A stretch of 64,000 bases of DNA from Lactobacillus sp. Sy-1 (GTDB taxonomy: Bacteria > Bacillota > Bacilli > Lactobacillales > Lactobacillaceae). The position numbers and the translations under genes were made by a program. Of the stretch, positions 7,041 to 18,335 are shown one piece after another. The stretch spans positions 62,001-126,000 of the forward strand of contig NZ_JACCIU010000001.1 of the NCBI RefSeq assembly GCF_019303535.1. The letters are read 5' to 3'. The stretch's first letter is position 1. Each line of letters starts with the position of its first letter. The notes beneath the pieces are model-generated. The model was not told the DNA's origin. It searched no databases and saw only the letters and a program-made list of their open reading frames with translations.

Positions 7041-8756
7041 TTTAGATATTAATCTACGAATTCCATCACCTATTAAAATAATCCAAGTAATAATGGAAAC
7101 CATTAACAATGATGAGAACCACAATGCTGGCGAATACTTAATTGTTAGCCGATTAACCCCAGGTTTTCCCTTTACAATTATTGCGCCAATCGAAGTTAAT
7201 TTAACGTTATTAAGCCTTTTCCCATTCAATGTAACAATTGAATGGGCATACTTAACTACTGATAGTTGATGATTCTTAACCCTGGAACTAGAATTCGTCC
7301 ATTTAACAGTCATTAAACCATTTTTAACTTGATTGTTAGCATCTAAGCCCGGATTAATTATTTGACTCCGATACTTATAATAAGGGCTAAAATTTGAGAA
7401 ATCATAGACTGATATTTTTTTCTTAACTGGTAAGTAATCAGATGTCGACTTGGTTGCTAATTTAAGAATCTTTTGAGGATTATCAGAGCGAGTCGCTGCA
7501 CGTAACTTATCAGGATCCTTAGTGTTTACCACTGTAAAGCGATTACTCATCAGCACAATATCAGAATTGAAACGGTGATTCTTCCACTTAACATGCTGAA
7601 CATCCTTCCAGACCTCGTTAAACATAATCAAAATCGTTATGGCAGCTAAAATGTAGCGAAACCATTTGATACTGCGGTCTGATAATAATAACCCAACCGC
7701 TAGATACAAAAGAGTATAGGGAATCACTAGAAATCGAATCGGATTTTGAATTACTGAATCAATTGCTGGCAATAAGTTAGCAACTAACTTCCAGGGGAAA
7801 TAATGACTGGGAATCCACAGAAAAAACAAGCCATTCAATATAATCACCCGTGTTGACAGTGAGATATGCCGCCATCTAACAACCAAATATAGAACCGCTA
7901 AAATAAACATTAGCAATGCGCTATATTCTAATCTGGTTGCACCATGAATAAAGTAAAGCGAATCAGCAGCAAGGTGCAAGTCCGGTGCTACTGGTAACAA
8001 GTGATTAGATGAAAATAGCTCTAACATCCCACCCCAAACGTTAAATGACAATAATAATGTTAAGCCAATTGCCTTAAATAGGTCCAAAATCATTTTACGG
8101 CGATTACTACTCTTAAATAATCCCACCATGAAAAACGGAATTAAAGCTAGTGCAGAAATCACACTGGTGACATTATGAATCTGTAGCACCAGTGTCATCG
8201 ATAACGCCAACTTAATCCATGCAATTCGCTCCTCATTCATCATGTTAGTTCCACATAACATTAGTAACGGAACGAATGCTGCCCCCCATGCAGTGAACTG
8301 CTGTCCGTTAATCCAATATAAAAGGGGGGTGGAAAACATGTAACAAACTGAAATAACAAGCGCCCATAATCGATCCACACGGTTTTTAACAGCAAGGTGG
8401 TACATTAAACTCCCGCTAATAATAAATAGCAGGATGGAACTAACGATTTGATAATTAACCCAGTTTTTAGTAACTAACAGTAGTAACCCATTAAAATACG
8501 CAAACAGCGGGCCATAGACAGCGTTTACCACCCTTCCAGATTGTCCAAATCCAAAAAACGATTGAAAATAACTGTAATTACCAGTTTTAATTTGCATCAT
8601 TGCATCATAAAAGCGATTCATGTGAAATAGTGAATCTAGTCCAATATAAGCGGATTGAGCGTGCCACTGTTGATACAACGCTAAACAAGCAATTACTAAT
8701 ATAAACAGATATGGCAATCCATGCCGCCATTGAAATTTATTCTCGATGGATTTCAT
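7035..8756 (-). CDS. Polytopic membrane protein, possibly YfhO/GT-C-like
   Basis: 573 residues from the ATG at 8756, which has AGGGAAG six bases upstream; a longer TTG start at 8813 lies inside the gpmA terminator and is rejected. About ten to twelve hydrophobic helices fill residues 10-400. They are followed by an extracytoplasmic domain (about 400-545) and a last helix near the C-terminus. The first external loop (YIGLDSLFHMNRFYDAMMQI) has Asp near helix 1, as GT-C glycosyltransferases and YfhO-like or PTPS-related membrane proteins do. A role in transferring sugars to cell-wall polymers is possible but unproven. It is convergent with the pga-like operon. Confidence 0.55.
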   Translation of the reverse strand: MKSIENKFQWRHGLPYLFILVIACLALYQQWHAQSAYIGLDSLFHMNRFYDAMMQIKTGNYSYFQSFFGFGQSGRVVNAVYGPLFAYFNGLLLLVTKNWVNYQIVSSILLFIISGSLMYHLAVKNRVDRLWALVISVCYMFSTPLLYWINGQQFTAWGAAFVPLLMLCGTNMMNEERIAWIKLALSMTLVLQIHNVTSVISALALIPFFMVGLFKSSNRRKMILDLFKAIGLTLLLSFNVWGGMLELFSSNHLLPVAPDLHLAADSLYFIHGATRLEYSALLMFILAVLYLVVRWRHISLSTRVIILNGLFFLWIPSHYFPWKLVANLLPAIDSVIQNPIRFLVIPYTLLYLAVGLLLSDRSIKWFRYILAAITILIMFNEVWKDVQHVKWKNHRFNSDIVLMSNRFTVVNTKDPDKLRAATRSDNPQKILKLATKSTSDYLPVKKKISVYDFSNFSPYYKYRSQIINPGLDANNQVKNGLMTVKWTNSSSRVKNHQLSVVKYAHSIVTLNGKRLNNVKLTSIGAIIVKGKPGVNRLTIKYSPALWFSSLLMVSIITWIILIGDGIRRLISKK

Positions 8757-8781
8757 AATCAACTTCCCTATTAATATTCTA

Positions 8782-8825
8782 AAAAAAATAAGGTAATTAA
8801 ATTTGACTAGCAAATTAATTACCTT
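8782..8825 (-). terminator. Intrinsic terminator after gpmA
   Basis: AAGGTAATTAATTTG and its near-complement CAAATTTAATTACCTT form a stem followed on the minus strand by a run of Ts. Confidence 0.8.
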
Positions 8826-8837
8826 ACTTCTAGTAAA

Positions 8838-9530
8838 TTAGTCGTCTAATTTAGTCTTGTTAGTAACCTTAAGTTTATCATCAAAGTCATAAACAACTGG
8901 TTCCCCAGTCTTCATTTCTAAGTCCATGATGTCATCATCACTGATTCTTTCAATGTACTTACTTAATGCACGAAGTGAATTACCATGAGCAGCAATGATA
9001 ACGTTCTTGTTATCTAATAACTTAGGTGCAATTTGGTCTTCCCATAAAGGCATAACTCTTTCAAGCGTAACCTTAAGGTTTTCACCAGCAGGAATCAAGT
9101 TTGGATCTAAGTCAGCGTAACGACGGTCCTTCTTTGCAGAGTATGGGGAATCATCTGGAAGAAGTGGAGGAAGGGTATCGTATGAACGACGCCAAATGTG
9201 AACTTGTTCATCCCCGTATTGTTCAGCAGTTTCCTTCTTATTTAATCCTTGTAACTTACCATAGTGACGTTCGTTCAAACGCCAAGTCTTAGTTTCAGGA
9301 ATCCATAATTGGTCTGATTCTTCTAAAGCAAAGTGGAGAGTCTTAATAGCACGAGTCAATACTGAAGTAAAAGCATAGTCAAATTCAAGACCGTGTTCCT
9401 TCAATAATTTACCAGCGCGCTTAGCTTCTTCAACACCCTTGTCGCTTAAATCAACGTCCACCCAACCAGTAAATTGGTTAGATAGGTTCCATTGACTTTG
9501 TCCATGACGAATTAATACAAGTTTTGCCAT
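8838..9530 (-). CDS. gpmA: 2,3-bisphosphoglycerate-dependent phosphoglycerate mutase
   Basis: Interconverts 3- and 2-phosphoglycerate in glycolysis. I start at the ATG at 9530 ([12 protein letters not shown]), which has an AGAAAGAGG ribosome site; an upstream in-frame start adds 19 residues with no homologous look. The length, 230 residues, is normal. The catalytic phospho-His is in [10 protein letters not shown] (about residue 10). [13 protein letters not shown] is the second signature, and [10 protein letters not shown] holds the second catalytic His. It is a single-gene unit ended by its own terminator. Confidence 0.97.
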   Translation of the reverse strand: MAKLVLIRHGQSQWNLSNQFTGWVDVDLSDKGVEEAKRAGKLLKEHGLEFDYAFTSVLTRAIKTLHFALEESDQLWIPETKTWRLNERHYGKLQGLNKKETAEQYGDEQVHIWRRSYDTLPPLLPDDSPYSAKKDRRYADLDPNLIPAGENLKVTLERVMPLWEDQIAPKLLDNKNVIIAAHGNSLRALSKYIERISDDDIMDLEMKTGEPVVYDFDDKLKVTNKTKLDD

Positions 9531-9593
9531 AAGTTCCAAACCTCTTTCTATTTTATAATTAAATAATTCATAACAATAATACACCATCCACCA

Positions 9594-10676
9594 TTATTTT
9601 TCAGTAGATTTAGATGATTGATTAGATTTTTTTATTATTTTAACTTCATCATCTGGTTTATCATCAACCCGTTGCACGTTTAAAACATGGAGGATAAAGG
9701 TAAAAATTGGGACGGATACAATTAATCCCCACCCACCAAAAATTTTCTCACCAACAATTAACACCACGAAGGTATAAAAAATTGGTAGCTTAGTTCGAGA
9801 AGACATAAACTTAGGATTTAAAACATAGGCTTCAATCCCATGCACTACGATGATTGTAATAATCATATAGAGCACATCGTAGAGCCCGCCAGTCGAATAA
9901 CAGACCAGCGAAAGTGGAATGAAAGAGATAATTACCCCCGCAACCGGAATTAAACTAAGGAAGAACACTAATAGCGCTAAAATAAGAAGTTGTGGTAATC
10001 CCATCACGGCCATTACAATTGTGGTCAAAACGGTATTACAAATGGCAATGAATAGTTGGGCTTCCAAAACCACCCCAAATGTCTTTACGAAAATCTGGGC
10101 ATAGTAGTAAATATCCTGGAATAACCAACCCACGTTGCTAGTTAAAAAACGCTTTGAAAAACTTGCCATCCGGTCGCTTTCTAAGGTAAAAAAGAAGCTT
10201 AAAATTAACGAAATAAATACCGAAACACTCACGGAACCAATGCTTGTAATGTATTCAAACACCGTATTAGCGCTCCCCCGCAAAACTGAAACAACATTAA
10301 ACTTGGAAAGAAAATCAGTAATGTAAGTTTGAATTTCAGAGTCATGACCAGTGATGTTATTAGGGCTCTGGTAAAAATTAATCAATGACTTAATTCCCAT
10401 AATTGCCTGTTCAATAATTTGGGGAACGTATACGGCCAACGCCCAGGAAACTAATACGACAATACTAATATAAATAATACATACCAACAATGATTTTGGA
10501 ATCTTAACGTACTTGCGAATCCAATTCACAATTGTAGTTACTAAAAAGGTAAATATAAACGTCAATAATATAATTGTCATCATTCCACGAACTAAGTAGA
10601 GAACTGAAATGATTCCCAATAAAACTACTAGCCTTCGTAGCCTAACGTTTTCAACAAATTGATCCCATAAATGCAT
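9594..10676 (-). CDS. AI-2E family transporter (PerM/YdbI-like permease)
   Basis: 360 residues with about seven to eight hydrophobic helices and a basic C-terminal tail. The closing motif VPIFTFILHVLNV near the last helix and the GIEAYVLNPKFMSSRTKLP segment are typical of the AI-2E/PerM superfamily. Members have been linked to autoinducer-2 export or Na+/H+ exchange; the substrate here is unknown. The upstream TPR gene is 16 bases away on the same strand, so they probably share a transcript. Confidence 0.88.
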   Translation of the reverse strand: MHLWDQFVENVRLRRLVVLLGIISVLYLVRGMMTIILLTFIFTFLVTTIVNWIRKYVKIPKSLLVCIIYISIVVLVSWALAVYVPQIIEQAIMGIKSLINFYQSPNNITGHDSEIQTYITDFLSKFNVVSVLRGSANTVFEYITSIGSVSVSVFISLILSFFFTLESDRMASFSKRFLTSNVGWLFQDIYYYAQIFVKTFGVVLEAQLFIAICNTVLTTIVMAVMGLPQLLILALLVFFLSLIPVAGVIISFIPLSLVCYSTGGLYDVLYMIITIIVVHGIEAYVLNPKFMSSRTKLPIFYTFVVLIVGEKIFGGWGLIVSVPIFTFILHVLNVQRVDDKPDDEVKIIKKSNQSSKSTEK

Positions 10677-10692
10677 TCAAATTCTCCTATCC

Positions 10693-11334
10693 TTAATTAT
10701 TTGATGTTTGCCCACTCTCTAACTGATTAATCGTTTGGGGCCGAATTGCCAACCGATTGGTGACAGAGGCCTTATCTAACTTCTTATCAGAATTCGCAGT
10801 CCGCAGGTTATTGATTCGTTCAGTAATGTTCTTAAAATAACCATTTTGATAGTTAGCATCAGAAAATGCAGGCTGCAGGGTCTTTGCAGACTGACTATAC
10901 TTTCCAGCATGATTAAGTCGAAGTGCTTGGTTATAGATGTTAGTTAAGTTAATTGCTCCGTTCAAGAGATTCTCATTATTCTTCAACTGTTCCTTGGCCC
11001 GTTGAACCAAAACAGATGATTGCTTTAAATCAACCACTTTTTGGTATTGGGCGATTGCGGTTATAAAATGCTGAGCATTGTAGAAAGTATCAGCAGACTG
11101 AATTGTCTGCACCTGTTGGAGTGATTTTTGCGCAACCGTATTATTGGGTTGGATATCTAAAGCCTGTTTAAAATTAACTACAGCTTGATTATACTGATGA
11201 TTTTGAATATTTTGATTACCCTTATCAATGGCATTATTAACTCCATTATTTGACGAACCATGGCCATTAATTAAGAAGCCTCCAAATAATCCAATTACGA
11301 TAATGGCAAAGATTGCCACTAATATTTTTCTCAT
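10693..11334 (-). CDS. Membrane-anchored TPR-like protein
   Basis: 213 residues: one N-terminal hydrophobic helix (about 4-24), a Gly/Ser/Asn linker, then helical repeats. The clearest TPR is about residues 37-70 (GNQNIQNHQYNQAVVNFKQALDIQPNN), followed by a second (AQHFITAIAQYQKVVDL) and a weaker third. It probably sits on the outer face of the membrane as a scaffold. No catalytic motif is seen. It is likely cotranscribed with the AI-2E permease. Confidence 0.7.
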   Translation of the reverse strand: MRKILVAIFAIIVIGLFGGFLINGHGSSNNGVNNAIDKGNQNIQNHQYNQAVVNFKQALDIQPNNTVAQKSLQQVQTIQSADTFYNAQHFITAIAQYQKVVDLKQSSVLVQRAKEQLKNNENLLNGAINLTNIYNQALRLNHAGKYSQSAKTLQPAFSDANYQNGYFKNITERINNLRTANSDKKLDKASVTNRLAIRPQTINQLESGQTSNN

Positions 11335-11475
11335 AATAATCCCTCTTACATCTTTTATTTTATTTAATTATAACATTTTTTATCCGCTAAATTGGGTCCC
11401 ATCCCTTACAAAAATTTAAGAAATAAGAGTATAATATTTATTATAGTTAAATTTTACGAGAGGATTTGTTTATTT

Positions 11476-12666
11476 ATGTTAGAAAAACCTTTTTATCGGC
11501 AATTTTTGAAGCATAGCTTTAACATGCCCGTTAAAGTTACCTACTGGGACGGTAAAAGTGAAGACTATGGTGAGGGCGAACCACAAGCTCATATCACATT
11601 TAAGGAACCAATCCCCATTCGGCAAATCACTAAAAACGCTTCGATTGCGCTAGGTGAGGCATATATGGATGGTAAGATTGAAATTGATGGTAATCTTGAA
11701 GACTTAGTTACATCCGCTTATGAAAACGCTAATAGTTTTATGCGGAATAGTAAATTCATTAAGTTCTTACCAAAGCAATCGCATAGCGAAAAGGAAAGTA
11801 TGAAGGATGTTCAAAGCCATTATGATATTGGAAATGATTTCTACAAAATCTGGCTAGATCCTACCATGACCTATTCTTGTGCATATTGGGAAAGTCCAAA
11901 TGACACCCTTGAGCAAGCTCAAATGAATAAGGTTAGACACATCATCCGCAAATTGAATCCCAATCCAGGGAGAACCCTATTGGACATTGGTTGTGGTTGG
12001 GGAACGTTAATGCTAACCGCTGCTAAGGAATTCGGTCTAACCGTTGCTGGAATTACACTTAGTAAAGAACAGTATGATTACGTTCAAAAACGAATTCAAG
12101 ATGAAGGCCTTGATGACGTTGCAACCGTCTACCTTCGTGATTACCGTGAATATGATAACGAACAATACGACTATGTTACATCAGTTGGAATGTTCGAACA
12201 CGTTGGAAAGGAAAACCTTGGCGAATACTTCAAGTACGTAAATAAGTATTTAAAACCAAATGGAGTGGCATTAATCCATGGAATCACTAGACAACAAGGT
12301 GGTGCCTACAATGGTTGGATCAACAAGTACATCTTCCCAGGTGGCTACGTTCCTGGACTCACTGAAAACATTGATCACATTGTTGAAAATGGAATGCAAA
12401 TTTTTGATTTAGAAACGCTTAGACGCCACTATCAAGTGACGCTTGAACACTGGGATAAAAATTTCAATGAACATTTAGATGAAGTTAAGCAACTATTCGA
12501 TGAACGCTTCATTCGGATGTGGGACCTCTACTTAAAAGCATGTGCTGCATCGTTTAAGGCCGGAAATATCGATGTTGTCCAGTATCTAATCTCAAAGGGG
12601 CCATCAGGACACGCCCTACCAATGACTCGTGAATACATGTATGAAGACTTAGAAAAAAATAACTAA
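11476..12666 (+). CDS. cfa: Cyclopropane-fatty-acyl-phospholipid synthase
   Basis: Uses S-adenosylmethionine to convert unsaturated acyl chains of membrane phospholipids into cyclopropane rings. I start at the ATG at 11476 ([11 protein letters not shown]), preceded by GAGAGGA; 396 residues fit the family. The N-terminal domain is followed by the methyltransferase core with [11 protein letters not shown] (about 172, SAM-binding), the nearby [13 protein letters not shown] and MTYSCAYW signatures, and [12 protein letters not shown]. It is a monocistronic gene with its own terminator. Confidence 0.96.
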   Translation: MLEKPFYRQFLKHSFNMPVKVTYWDGKSEDYGEGEPQAHITFKEPIPIRQITKNASIALGEAYMDGKIEIDGNLEDLVTSAYENANSFMRNSKFIKFLPKQSHSEKESMKDVQSHYDIGNDFYKIWLDPTMTYSCAYWESPNDTLEQAQMNKVRHIIRKLNPNPGRTLLDIGCGWGTLMLTAAKEFGLTVAGITLSKEQYDYVQKRIQDEGLDDVATVYLRDYREYDNEQYDYVTSVGMFEHVGKENLGEYFKYVNKYLKPNGVALIHGITRQQGGAYNGWINKYIFPGGYVPGLTENIDHIVENGMQIFDLETLRRHYQVTLEHWDKNFNEHLDEVKQLFDERFIRMWDLYLKACAASFKAGNIDVVQYLISKGPSGHALPMTREYMYEDLEKNN

Positions 12667-12689
12667 AAATAATGATTTAATGCTTTTAC

Positions 12690-12736
12690 AAAAAACCAGC
12701 TAGGTTGGGAAATCCCCAATCCAGCTGGTTTTTTAT
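12690..12736 (+). terminator. Intrinsic terminator after cfa
   Basis: AACCAGCTAGGTTGGG pairs with CCCCAATCCAGCTGGTT and is followed by TTTTTT. The A-run on the other side means it may also work for the convergent dacA operon. Confidence 0.88.
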
Positions 12737-12776
12737 TTTGTAGACGTTATGGACGCTTTCTTTGGATGGCCACCAA

Positions 12777-14048
12777 TTAGAATAGGTTAACTAACCCCCG
12801 CCAAAATCTAACAAAGATGTTAGCCTGACTAACCGTAGCGCTAGCAGCAATTGGTACCGATAGGGTTTTATCATCCATCGTTTTAAAATCATTAAACACT
12901 AACTTACCAATCTGTTGATTAACCTTCACTGGGGCCTTAATGCCACTACCGTCCTTAACGTTATTATTAATGGCTAACCTAACGTTAGAACCATTCTTAT
13001 CCCTTGGAATCCAGTAGTTAAATTTACGTTCGGTTTTCACCTTTACACTGGTATCAGATCCTGATGGCACCGCAACTTTTTGGTAGGCCGTGGTTGAATC
13101 AGCAGCAACATTCACATAACGATAATTACTATAGACATAATTCATAATTTTCTTGGTTTGAATAAACCGGCCTGGATCAGTTGGCATTGTATTGGAAGCA
13201 TGCATTACAACCGTGATAATCCGATGGCCATCTCGATTAGTAGTTCCAATAAAACTACCCCCACAGGTAGTGGATGTCCCAGTCTTAAGTCCCTGAACGG
13301 GAAACTGGCTATCATATTCACTTCCACCTGGTAACATATAATCACCATTACGGAGCGTTTTACCACCTAAGGTATATTCACTAACCGAAGTGTTTTTCAA
13401 AACATCCGGGAATTGTTTAATGAACCGTTGCGCAATCGTTGCCATATCGCGAGCAGACATTTTATTTTCATCGTTATCATTCGCATTTGGCATCCCCAAT
13501 GATTTACCCACTTCCCCATTAGTAAGCCCACAGGCAGTGTACAACTTAGCATCTTTAATGCCTAGCTGCTTAGCTGTTTTTCGCATCATCAAAGTGAAGT
13601 TTTGGGTTGAACCTCCCACTAAGTTAGCGAGTGACATCATCGCTGCATTAGCAGACTCAAATGAAGCCTGGTAAATTTGTCTAACCGTATAGTGTTTTCC
13701 CTCTGCTAATGGAGCATTAGCATAGGTTGTATCAACACTTAATTTATGTAAAGCAGCGGTAATTGGGACCTTTTGATCCCAACTAATTTTACCAGCTGCA
13801 ATTGCTTTTCTAACGATATATAAAGACAGTAATTTACTCATTGAGGCTAATGCCATCGGTTTATTAATATTCTTGGAATACAGAATCTGACCGGTATTAG
13901 CATCAATTGCTAACCCAGTAGTGGCATCAATATCAGGTTGATTGGTATTTTTGACTGCACTTGCACTTGCTGAAATTGGTAACCCCAGCATCATTAATAC
14001 CATTCCGATCATCAAAATCATTTTAGAAAATCGGTGAGTAAAATTCAT
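12777..14048 (-). CDS. dacA: D-alanyl-D-alanine carboxypeptidase (S11, PBP5-like)
   Basis: Trims the terminal D-Ala of peptidoglycan stem peptides outside the membrane. The 423 residues carry a signal peptide (about 1-31, ending ISASASA). The active-site SxxK is S69-M-S-K72, the SxN motif is SAN in SFESANAAM, and KTG is in GLKTGTSTTCGG. The C-terminal beta domain and final amphipathic segment (VRFWRGLVNLF) are the usual membrane-attachment helix. The gene starts two bases after the histidine kinase stop, so it is the last gene of a two-component operon and may be its main target or output. Confidence 0.95.
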   Translation of the reverse strand: MNFTHRFSKMILMIGMVLMMLGLPISASASAVKNTNQPDIDATTGLAIDANTGQILYSKNINKPMALASMSKLLSLYIVRKAIAAGKISWDQKVPITAALHKLSVDTTYANAPLAEGKHYTVRQIYQASFESANAAMMSLANLVGGSTQNFTLMMRKTAKQLGIKDAKLYTACGLTNGEVGKSLGMPNANDNDENKMSARDMATIAQRFIKQFPDVLKNTSVSEYTLGGKTLRNGDYMLPGGSEYDSQFPVQGLKTGTSTTCGGSFIGTTNRDGHRIITVVMHASNTMPTDPGRFIQTKKIMNYVYSNYRYVNVAADSTTAYQKVAVPSGSDTSVKVKTERKFNYWIPRDKNGSNVRLAINNNVKDGSGIKAPVKVNQQIGKLVFNDFKTMDDKTLSVPIAASATVSQANIFVRFWRGLVNLF

Positions 14049-14050
14049 AA

Positions 14051-15280
14051 CTAGTTATCCTTCTTATCTGTAGATTGTAATTTTTTAAAGCCAGTTTTTT
14101 TCAAAGGTTGATTAGCATGAATCGGAAGGTGAATCGCAAAGCTTGTCATCTTACGGTTTGATTCAACCTTAATAAACCCATTGTGGCTATCAACAATGTT
14201 TTGCACAATTGCCAACCCTAATCCAGTCCCACCGGTAGCCTTGTTCCGTGAAGTTTCCACTCGGTAGAATCGTTCAAAAATTTGGTTAATGGACTTCTTC
14301 GGAATTGGTTCTCCATCATTAGATACTGAAATAACGGCTTCGTTGGCATTAACTTGGGACGCACTTAGGTAAATATGCTTAGCGTCCTTTCCGTACTTTA
14401 GGGCATTTGAAATTAAATTATTAAAAACCCGGCCTAACTTCTCGGCATCCGCTTCGATAAAGATATCATTATCCTTACATTCAGTAACAATTTGAATTCC
14501 CTTTTTATTAGCTTCTAGTTCGGAACTAATTGCCAGCTGCTCAACCAGCTGCTTAACATTAATTCGATTGCGCTGCAAATTAGTTGGTAATGTCCGCGCC
14601 TTTGAGTATTCAAATAAATCATCAGCTAATGACTTCATCTGCTTAGACTTAAAGTAAGCAATGTGGGTATATTTAAGTAATTCCTCTTTACTCTGGTATC
14701 CACCAGCTTCAATTAACCCTAAATAGCCGATAATAGATGTTAGCGGCGTCCTAATGTCATGAGAAACATTTGTAATTAACTCATCTTTAGAGCGTTCGAT
14801 TGCCCGTTCTTCATTCATTGATTCGATTACACTGTCTACCAGTGAGTTGACACTATCAACCACTTTTTGGTTTTCACTATTGATTTTAAATGGAATCCGG
14901 TGGTCAAAATGACCATCCGCAATGTAATGAATTTCATCAATAACATGCCGCAATTGAATTAAATGGTACCGTCTCAGTAGCCGCCAATAAATTACAACTA
15001 AATCAACAATTCCCATTACCACCATTAAAATGTTTTGCCACGTTAAAAGGCTCATCCACCAAGGAGCAGGATTCCCATTTGCACCTGGATTCTGAAATGG
15101 CGCAGAGGGGTTAGTAAAAATCGAATGTTTAATTGTGATAAAGCCAAACTTTAACCCTGGATTATGAAATAAGGCCTGGCTAAATAGTACGATAATCGAT
15201 AAATTAAGGAGTAGTAGTAAAATCAGGGTAATAACCCCTTCACCAAATAGCTCCGTTTTTTCACGTGTTGTTAACTTCAA
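14051..15280 (-). CDS. Sensor histidine kinase
   Basis: 409 residues from a TTG start. Two membrane helices (about 12-38 and 77-98) flank a short external loop of only about 40 residues. They are followed by a HAMP-like linker (about 100-150), the dimerisation/phosphoacceptor box ITNVSHDIRTPLTS with the phospho-His, the N box NLISNALKYGKD, and the ATP lid GGTGLGLAIVQNI. It phosphorylates the response regulator encoded 18 bases upstream. The short sensor loop and the link to dacA suggest it senses membrane or cell-wall state (inference). Confidence 0.94.
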   Translation of the reverse strand: MKLTTREKTELFGEGVITLILLLLLNLSIIVLFSQALFHNPGLKFGFITIKHSIFTNPSAPFQNPGANGNPAPWWMSLLTWQNILMVVMGIVDLVVIYWRLLRRYHLIQLRHVIDEIHYIADGHFDHRIPFKINSENQKVVDSVNSLVDSVIESMNEERAIERSKDELITNVSHDIRTPLTSIIGYLGLIEAGGYQSKEELLKYTHIAYFKSKQMKSLADDLFEYSKARTLPTNLQRNRINVKQLVEQLAISSELEANKKGIQIVTECKDNDIFIEADAEKLGRVFNNLISNALKYGKDAKHIYLSASQVNANEAVISVSNDGEPIPKKSINQIFERFYRVETSRNKATGGTGLGLAIVQNIVDSHNGFIKVESNRKMTSFAIHLPIHANQPLKKTGFKKLQSTDKKDN

Positions 15281-15298
15281 TATAAACGTCCCCGTTGA

Positions 15299-15988
15299 TT
15301 ATTTCATTTCAATTTTGTAACCAACACCCCAAACGGTTTGAATTACTTTTTCACCGTTAGTGGCATCTTCAATTTTATCACGTAAATGACTAACGTGAAC
15401 CATAACGGTTTTAGCTGAAACAACACTTTCTTGTCTCCAAACTCGTTCAAAAATTTCGTCGGCAGAAAAGACCCGATTAGGATGACTAGCAAGTAGGTAT
15501 AGGATCCCGAATTCCAAGGCCGTTAATTGAATTTCCTTCCCATCGTTAGTTTTAACTTCATGGGAATCCTTATTAATCGTTAACGAACCGATATCCAAAA
15601 CATCAGGTTCGTCGTTCGTCATCTTGTCCTGGCTTCTTCTAAGTAATGAACGAACTCTGGCCATAATTTCAAGGGGGTTAAATGGCTTCGTAACGTAATC
15701 ATCAGCCCCACTAATTAATCCCTGGATCTTATCCATATCAGTCGTCTTTGCAGATAGGATAATTACTGGTAGTTTAGAATCACGACGAAGTTCCTTAAGA
15801 ACCTCAATCCCAGTCATATTAGGCATCATAATGTCTAAAATCATTAATCCAATGTCATTTTCAGTTCTTAGAACTGATAGAGCATCCTTACCATTGTAAG
15901 CTGAGACTGGTTCGTATCCTTCATTTCGAATGTAAATTTCCAATAATTGTGCGATTTCTTTATCATCATCTACGACTAAAATCTTCAT
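15299..15988 (-). CDS. OmpR/PhoB-type response regulator
   Basis: 229 residues. The receiver domain has the acidic pair in VVDDDKE, phosphoacceptor D52 in LMILDIMMPN, and the conserved Lys in DDYVTKPF. The C-terminal winged helix (about 130-229) ends YKIEMK and includes LTALEFGILYLLASHP and the recognition-helix region SAKTVMVHVSHLRDKI. It is first in the operon with a histidine kinase and dacA, which suggests control of cell-wall maturation. A TATAAT box near 16025 on the minus strand may be its -10. Confidence 0.95.
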   Translation of the reverse strand: MKILVVDDDKEIAQLLEIYIRNEGYEPVSAYNGKDALSVLRTENDIGLMILDIMMPNMTGIEVLKELRRDSKLPVIILSAKTTDMDKIQGLISGADDYVTKPFNPLEIMARVRSLLRRSQDKMTNDEPDVLDIGSLTINKDSHEVKTNDGKEIQLTALEFGILYLLASHPNRVFSADEIFERVWRQESVVSAKTVMVHVSHLRDKIEDATNGEKVIQTVWGVGYKIEMK

Positions 15989-16174
15989 AATGTCATCATC
16001 CTTAATCCGTAATAGATTTATTTAATTATAGTGTAACAAATTAAAACGAAAATTATTTTCTTAAGGTTTATTCTTTAATACTACTTTACTTGATTTATAA
16101 AAATTTAATTTTACCATATCTATTTTAGCATAATAATGAAAAAACCAGAAAGTCGATTAATCAACCAATTCAAA

Positions 16175-16225
16175 TAAAAAAGCACTCATCACACTACAGC
16201 GTCAAACTTAGTGCGGATGAATGCT
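16175..16225 (-). terminator. Intrinsic terminator after guaB
   Basis: AGCATTCATC pairs with GATGAGTGCT, with an inner TAGTG/CACTA pairing, followed on the minus strand by TTTTTT. The rest of the 15989-16240 gap shows only AT-rich DNA with the response-regulator promoter. Confidence 0.75.
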
Positions 16226-16240
16226 AATTTAATAACTATT

Positions 16241-17383
<1,143 letters not shown>

Positions 17384-17524
17384 TTAAAGCGCTCCTTTAT
17401 AAAATATTCAACTGTATAAAATTATATTGTTTCTAATTTACCAAAAATAAATATAATTGTAAATAAATCTTTCCTACAAGAAGAAAAAACTAATTCATTT
17501 CACATCATTATCTTATTTTTAGAA

Positions 17525-17560
17525 CAAAAAACGTCGGATTTACGAACAATCCAACGTTAG
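17525..17560 (-). terminator. Intrinsic terminator after the DUF1129 gene
   Basis: AACGTTGGATT and AATCCGACGTT pair with G-U wobbles around a 7-base loop, then TTTTTT on the minus strand. Confidence 0.8.
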
Positions 17561-17567
17561 ATGAGTG

Positions 17568-18320
17568 CTATTTTTGCATTTGTCTTCTAGAAACGAACAA
17601 TCCAGTTGTAATTTTGAATTTACTTCGCATGAATAGTGATGCCCCAAATGATAGTACAGCAACCACGACGTAAACAATTCCAGGTAATACCGGGTTAATG
17701 GCGTTTGGAATAATAATAAATAAACCAAAGAAGACTGAAATCCAGACGATTGCCAGGATCACCATTAAACCCAATCGTGAATACCACTTACTAGTATGCT
17801 TAACCGCTGGATCAAACAGTCTAGTAAAGATTGGCATCAACGCCCCAGTGATAATCGATGTAATCACAATAACTGCAACCCCATATGATTTAGCTTGTTC
17901 AGCTGAAAAGCTATTCTTAGAGAATAGCAGGGTTACCCCGTACATAATTGAAAATAGGGCTAAGAAAATGAAGAAATTATAACCGGCATTCGGCCAGTAA
18001 TTAGTAAATAACGCTTCTTTTTCACGTGGTGGATTCTTGATAAATTCAATCCGTTGTTCAACGGTTCCGTATAAATTCCGCGCAGTCGCCCCACTTTTTT
18101 GCTCTTTTACAAGTTCGCTAACCATTGTATCAACGGTCTCACGCTTTTTTTCAGCGGGCATATTTAACTGGTCTAACTGTTGCTTAAAACGGAACATATA
18201 ATCCGCATTTCGCTTTGTTAGGCCCATATTATCGAAGGCGTTTCGTTCTTCAACATTGACGGTTGCCTTCTTTTGTTGGGCAGCCGCAGCTGCATTTCGT
18301 TTTCGGTTTTCGTTACTCAT
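17568..18320 (-). CDS. DUF1129 family membrane protein
   Basis: 250 residues. A charged, Ala/Gln-rich N-terminal third (to about 105) looks helical and cytoplasmic. Four hydrophobic helices follow, at about 108-130, 143-165, 185-208 and 213-232, with a basic end (RSKFKITTGLFVSRRQ). This matches DUF1129 proteins, which in lactobacilli often lie next to ychF and guaB. No function is established. It is encoded 15 bases after ychF on the same strand. Confidence 0.8.
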   Translation of the reverse strand: MSNENRKRNAAAAAQQKKATVNVEERNAFDNMGLTKRNADYMFRFKQQLDQLNMPAEKKRETVDTMVSELVKEQKSGATARNLYGTVEQRIEFIKNPPREKEALFTNYWPNAGYNFFIFLALFSIMYGVTLLFSKNSFSAEQAKSYGVAVIVITSIITGALMPIFTRLFDPAVKHTSKWYSRLGLMVILAIVWISVFFGLFIIIPNAINPVLPGIVYVVVAVLSFGASLFMRSKFKITTGLFVSRRQMQK

Positions 18321-18335
18321 TCAATTCCTCCGTTA